From: Rhodospirillaceae bacterium
Lineage (GTDB): Bacteria > Pseudomonadota > Alphaproteobacteria > MPNO01 > UBA2964
Length of the DNA: 26,759 nt
Direction: 5' to 3'
Assembly: GCA_002724505.1 (NCBI GenBank)
Contig: PBOV01000034.1
Span: forward strand, 20,807 to 47,565
In this document: positions 25,238-26,759 of the stretch, piece after piece
Numbering within the stretch: position 1 is the stretch's first letter
How the letters are laid out: each line of letters begins with the position of its first letter
Program-made: the position numbers and the translations under genes
The notes under the pieces: generated by a model
What the model was told of the DNA's origin: nothing
Seen by the model: the letters and a program-made list of their open reading frames with translations, nothing else
Databases searched by the model: none

Positions 25238-26524
25238 TTATCGAGATTTTTCTCTTTCCACGGCCCGCCATCCTATATCATGGCGGCAAAAACCTTCTGG
25301 CCAGTCGATAACGTTAATGCCTTTATAAGCATTGGTTTGTGCATCCGCGGCGTTCTTTCCAAGTGATGTGACCGCTAAAACTCGGCCCCCTGTTGCAACT
25401 GTTTCGCCATTCTCATCAATCGACGTCCCTGCATGAAATATCTTCAAGCCCCTGTGATTGTTCGTATCATCTAATCCCCTAATAATACTTCCTTTGACAT
25501 AGCTTCCCGGATAACCGTTGGCCGCCATGACGACCGTTAACGCGGTTTCTTCATACCAGCGCAAATCAAAGTCTTTTAATACGCCATCGGATGAAGCTAT
25601 CAGTGCAGGTAATAGGTCTGACATCAGACGCATCATTAGTACTTGGCATTCGGGGTCACCAAATCGGACATTATATTCTAAAAGTTTAGGCTGATCATTT
25701 TCGATCATTAACCCAGCATATAGAACGCCTTTATATGGTTTACCCTCTAATTTCATACCTAATATAGTCGGCTGGATAATATGCTCCATGATTTTTTCGG
25801 TCATCGACGGCGTTATAATGGGAGCCGGGGAGTATGCGCCCATACCACCCGTGTTGGGTCCCGTATCACTATCGCCGACACGCTTGTGATCTTGGGCTGA
25901 AGCTAAAGGGAGGGCAATTTCACCGTCGCATAGGACAAAAAAACTAGCTTCTTCCCCACCTAGAAATTCTTCTATTACTAGCTCTGCCCCTGCCGCACCA
26001 AAGGCATCACCTTCTAACATATCGTCAACGGCTGCATTTGCTTGTTCAATTGTCTCCGCGATTATCACACCTTTCCCCGCGGCCAATCCATCAGCCTTTA
26101 CAACAATCGGCACACCGTTTTCGGCGATAAATTCTTTCGCCAACTTGCTATTGGTAAAACGTCCATAGTTAGCGGTTGGAATATCGTGTCGCGCGCAGAA
26201 ATCTTTCATGAAACCCTTTGAGCCTTCCATCACTGCCGCGTTAGCACTTGGTCCAAATGATTTAACATTGATTTCGGCAAGCTTATCGGAAAGGCCTGCA
26301 ACTAGGGGGGCTTCTGGACCGATGACTACAAAGTCGATTTGGTTGTCTTGTACGAATCGAATTAAGCCGTCGATATCCTCCGCAGCGATTTGAACACACT
26401 CTGCTTCTTGAGAAATTCCAGCATTTCCTGGGGCACAATAAAGCGCGGTAACCAGCGGGGATCCCGCGATTGCCCAACATAGCGCGTGTTCTCGCCCACC
26501 GCCGCCTACGACTAAAACCTTCAC
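25238..26524 (-). CDS. purD: Phosphoribosylamine-glycine ligase
   Basis: This is the second enzyme of purine synthesis, an ATP-grasp ligase that joins glycine to phosphoribosylamine. From the GTG at 26524 it has 428 residues, the normal length, and begins [15 protein letters not shown] at the fold start. AAGGAG (26534-26539 on the complementary strand) lies nine bases before that GTG, so I prefer it to the upstream ATG at 26578, which would add 18 unlike residues. Family blocks visible are [21 protein letters not shown], the ATP-grasp [23 protein letters not shown] region, and [12 protein letters not shown] with the metal-binding Glu/Asn. It is divergent from xseA across 80 bases. Confidence 0.95.
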   Translation of the reverse strand: MKVLVVGGGGREHALCWAIAGSPLVTALYCAPGNAGISQEAECVQIAAEDIDGLIRFVQDNQIDFVVIGPEAPLVAGLSDKLAEINVKSFGPSANAAVMEGSKGFMKDFCARHDIPTANYGRFTNSKLAKEFIAENGVPIVVKADGLAAGKGVIIAETIEQANAAVDDMLEGDAFGAAGAELVIEEFLGGEEASFFVLCDGEIALPLASAQDHKRVGDSDTGPNTGGMGAYSPAPIITPSMTEKIMEHIIQPTILGMKLEGKPYKGVLYAGLMIENDQPKLLEYNVRFGDPECQVLMMRLMSDLLPALIASSDGVLKDFDLRWYEETALTVVMAANGYPGSYVKGSIIRGLDDTNNHRGLKIFHAGTSIDENGETVATGGRVLAVTSLGKNAADAQTNAYKGINVIDWPEGFCRHDIGWRAVEREKSR

Positions 26525-26526
26525 TT

Positions 26527-26586
26527 CTAGACTCTCCTTAATTATTTTTCGTCCACAACACCGCTGGTCTGTGCGCACGAGTCTAG
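26527..26586. promoter_or_regulatory. Inverted repeat spanning the purD/xseA intergenic region
   Basis: CTAGACTC (26527-26534) and GAGTCTAG (26579-26586) are perfect inverted copies 44 bases apart in the divergent purD/xseA region, and a palindrome GTGCGCAC lies at 26571-26578 beside the second arm. The first arm touches the purD ribosome binding site. This may be a paired operator or chance. No clear promoter hexamers were picked out here. Confidence 0.25.
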
Positions 26587-26604
26587 CATAGAATATGAGT
26601 CGCT

Positions 26605-26759
26605 ATGACTGACAACAACATCGAAAATACTTTGCCGCTCGATCCCGGGACTGCAGTTTCTGTAGAACCTGAGCACAATATTAATGAATTTTCAGTTGGG
26701 GAAATTTCTAATGCCGTTAAACGCACGCTTGAGGGAGCGTTTGGCCGAATAAGGGTGAG
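26605..26759 (+). CDS. xseA: Exodeoxyribonuclease VII large subunit, 3' part cut by window
   Basis: Only the first 51 codons are present. After an about 25-residue variable N-terminus the frame reads NINEFSVGEISNAVKRTLE and then GAFGRIRV, the opening of the OB-fold of XseA, which with XseB degrades single-stranded DNA to oligonucleotides in repair. The start ATG at 26605 is the first in frame; another ATG ten bases upstream is in a frame that stops at once. The divergent purD neighbour matches the arrangement common in alphaproteobacteria and supports the call. The frame is open to the last base of the window. Confidence 0.9.
   Translation, partial: MTDNNIENTLPLDPGTAVSVEPEHNINEFSVGEISNAVKRTLEGAFGRIRV

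Noticed and set aside
1..26759. tRNA, rRNA, CRISPR array, insertion sequence or attachment site
   Set aside because: No T-loop-like sequence, regular spaced repeats, transposase/integrase frame or long terminal repeats were seen by eye on either strand.

Overview
The window looks like the chromosome of an alphaproteobacterium, probably a Rhodospirillales-like, moderate-GC, perhaps marine or metagenome-derived lineage. The basis is the housekeeping order ileS - lspA - DUF3035 (BamF-type) lipoprotein - two M16 peptidases - pgi - mutL - rsmD/rluB - tadA - purD/xseA, together with a MutL that carries its own endonuclease motif and the divergent purD/xseA pair. Both ends cut through genes: ileS at the left (5' part missing) and xseA at the right (only the first 51 codons present). 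No rRNA, tRNA, IS element, integrase or CRISPR array was seen.

Layout: 1-5929 (+) holds ileS, lspA, the DUF3035 lipoprotein, an active-type M16 peptidase and its metal-site-less partner. 6039-8030 (-) holds a TSUP (TauE/SafE) transporter followed by a Rieske oxygenase. 8200-12082 (+) holds pgi, mutL and an isochorismatase-family cysteine hydrolase. 12096-14195 (-) holds a class I glutamine amidotransferase-like hydrolase, rluB and rsmD, tightly overlapped. 14284-16263 is a divergent pair: an orphan tripartite tricarboxylate transporter (TTT) binding protein (-) and an Asp/Glu-racemase-superfamily protein without the catalytic cysteines (+). tadA follows (+). 16884-20784 (-) is an apparent transcription unit of two tandem UbiD-family decarboxylases and a three-histidine cupin. 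20947-22586 (+) is a PhyH-type dioxygenase coupled to an alpha/beta hydrolase. Then come a hotdog thioesterase (-), a D-2-hydroxyacid dehydrogenase (+), an SDR-family protein with a degenerate catalytic tetrad (-), purD (-) and the start of xseA (+).

Reading as a whole: a conserved housekeeping backbone appears to have accessory, mostly catabolic genes in several of its gaps. The accessory genes from about 13.5 to 25 kb together resemble a pathway for uptake, oxygenation, reversible decarboxylation and hydrolysis of a small carboxylated, perhaps (hetero)aromatic, compound. No substrate can be named from sequence. UbiX (prenyl-FMN supply) and TctA/TctB (membrane partners of the TTT binding protein) are not in the window. 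The strongest candidates for something undescribed are the tandem UbiD plus cupin unit, the cysteine-less racemase-fold enzyme facing the orphan binding protein across an operator-like intergenic region, and the SDR whose catalytic residues are all substituted.
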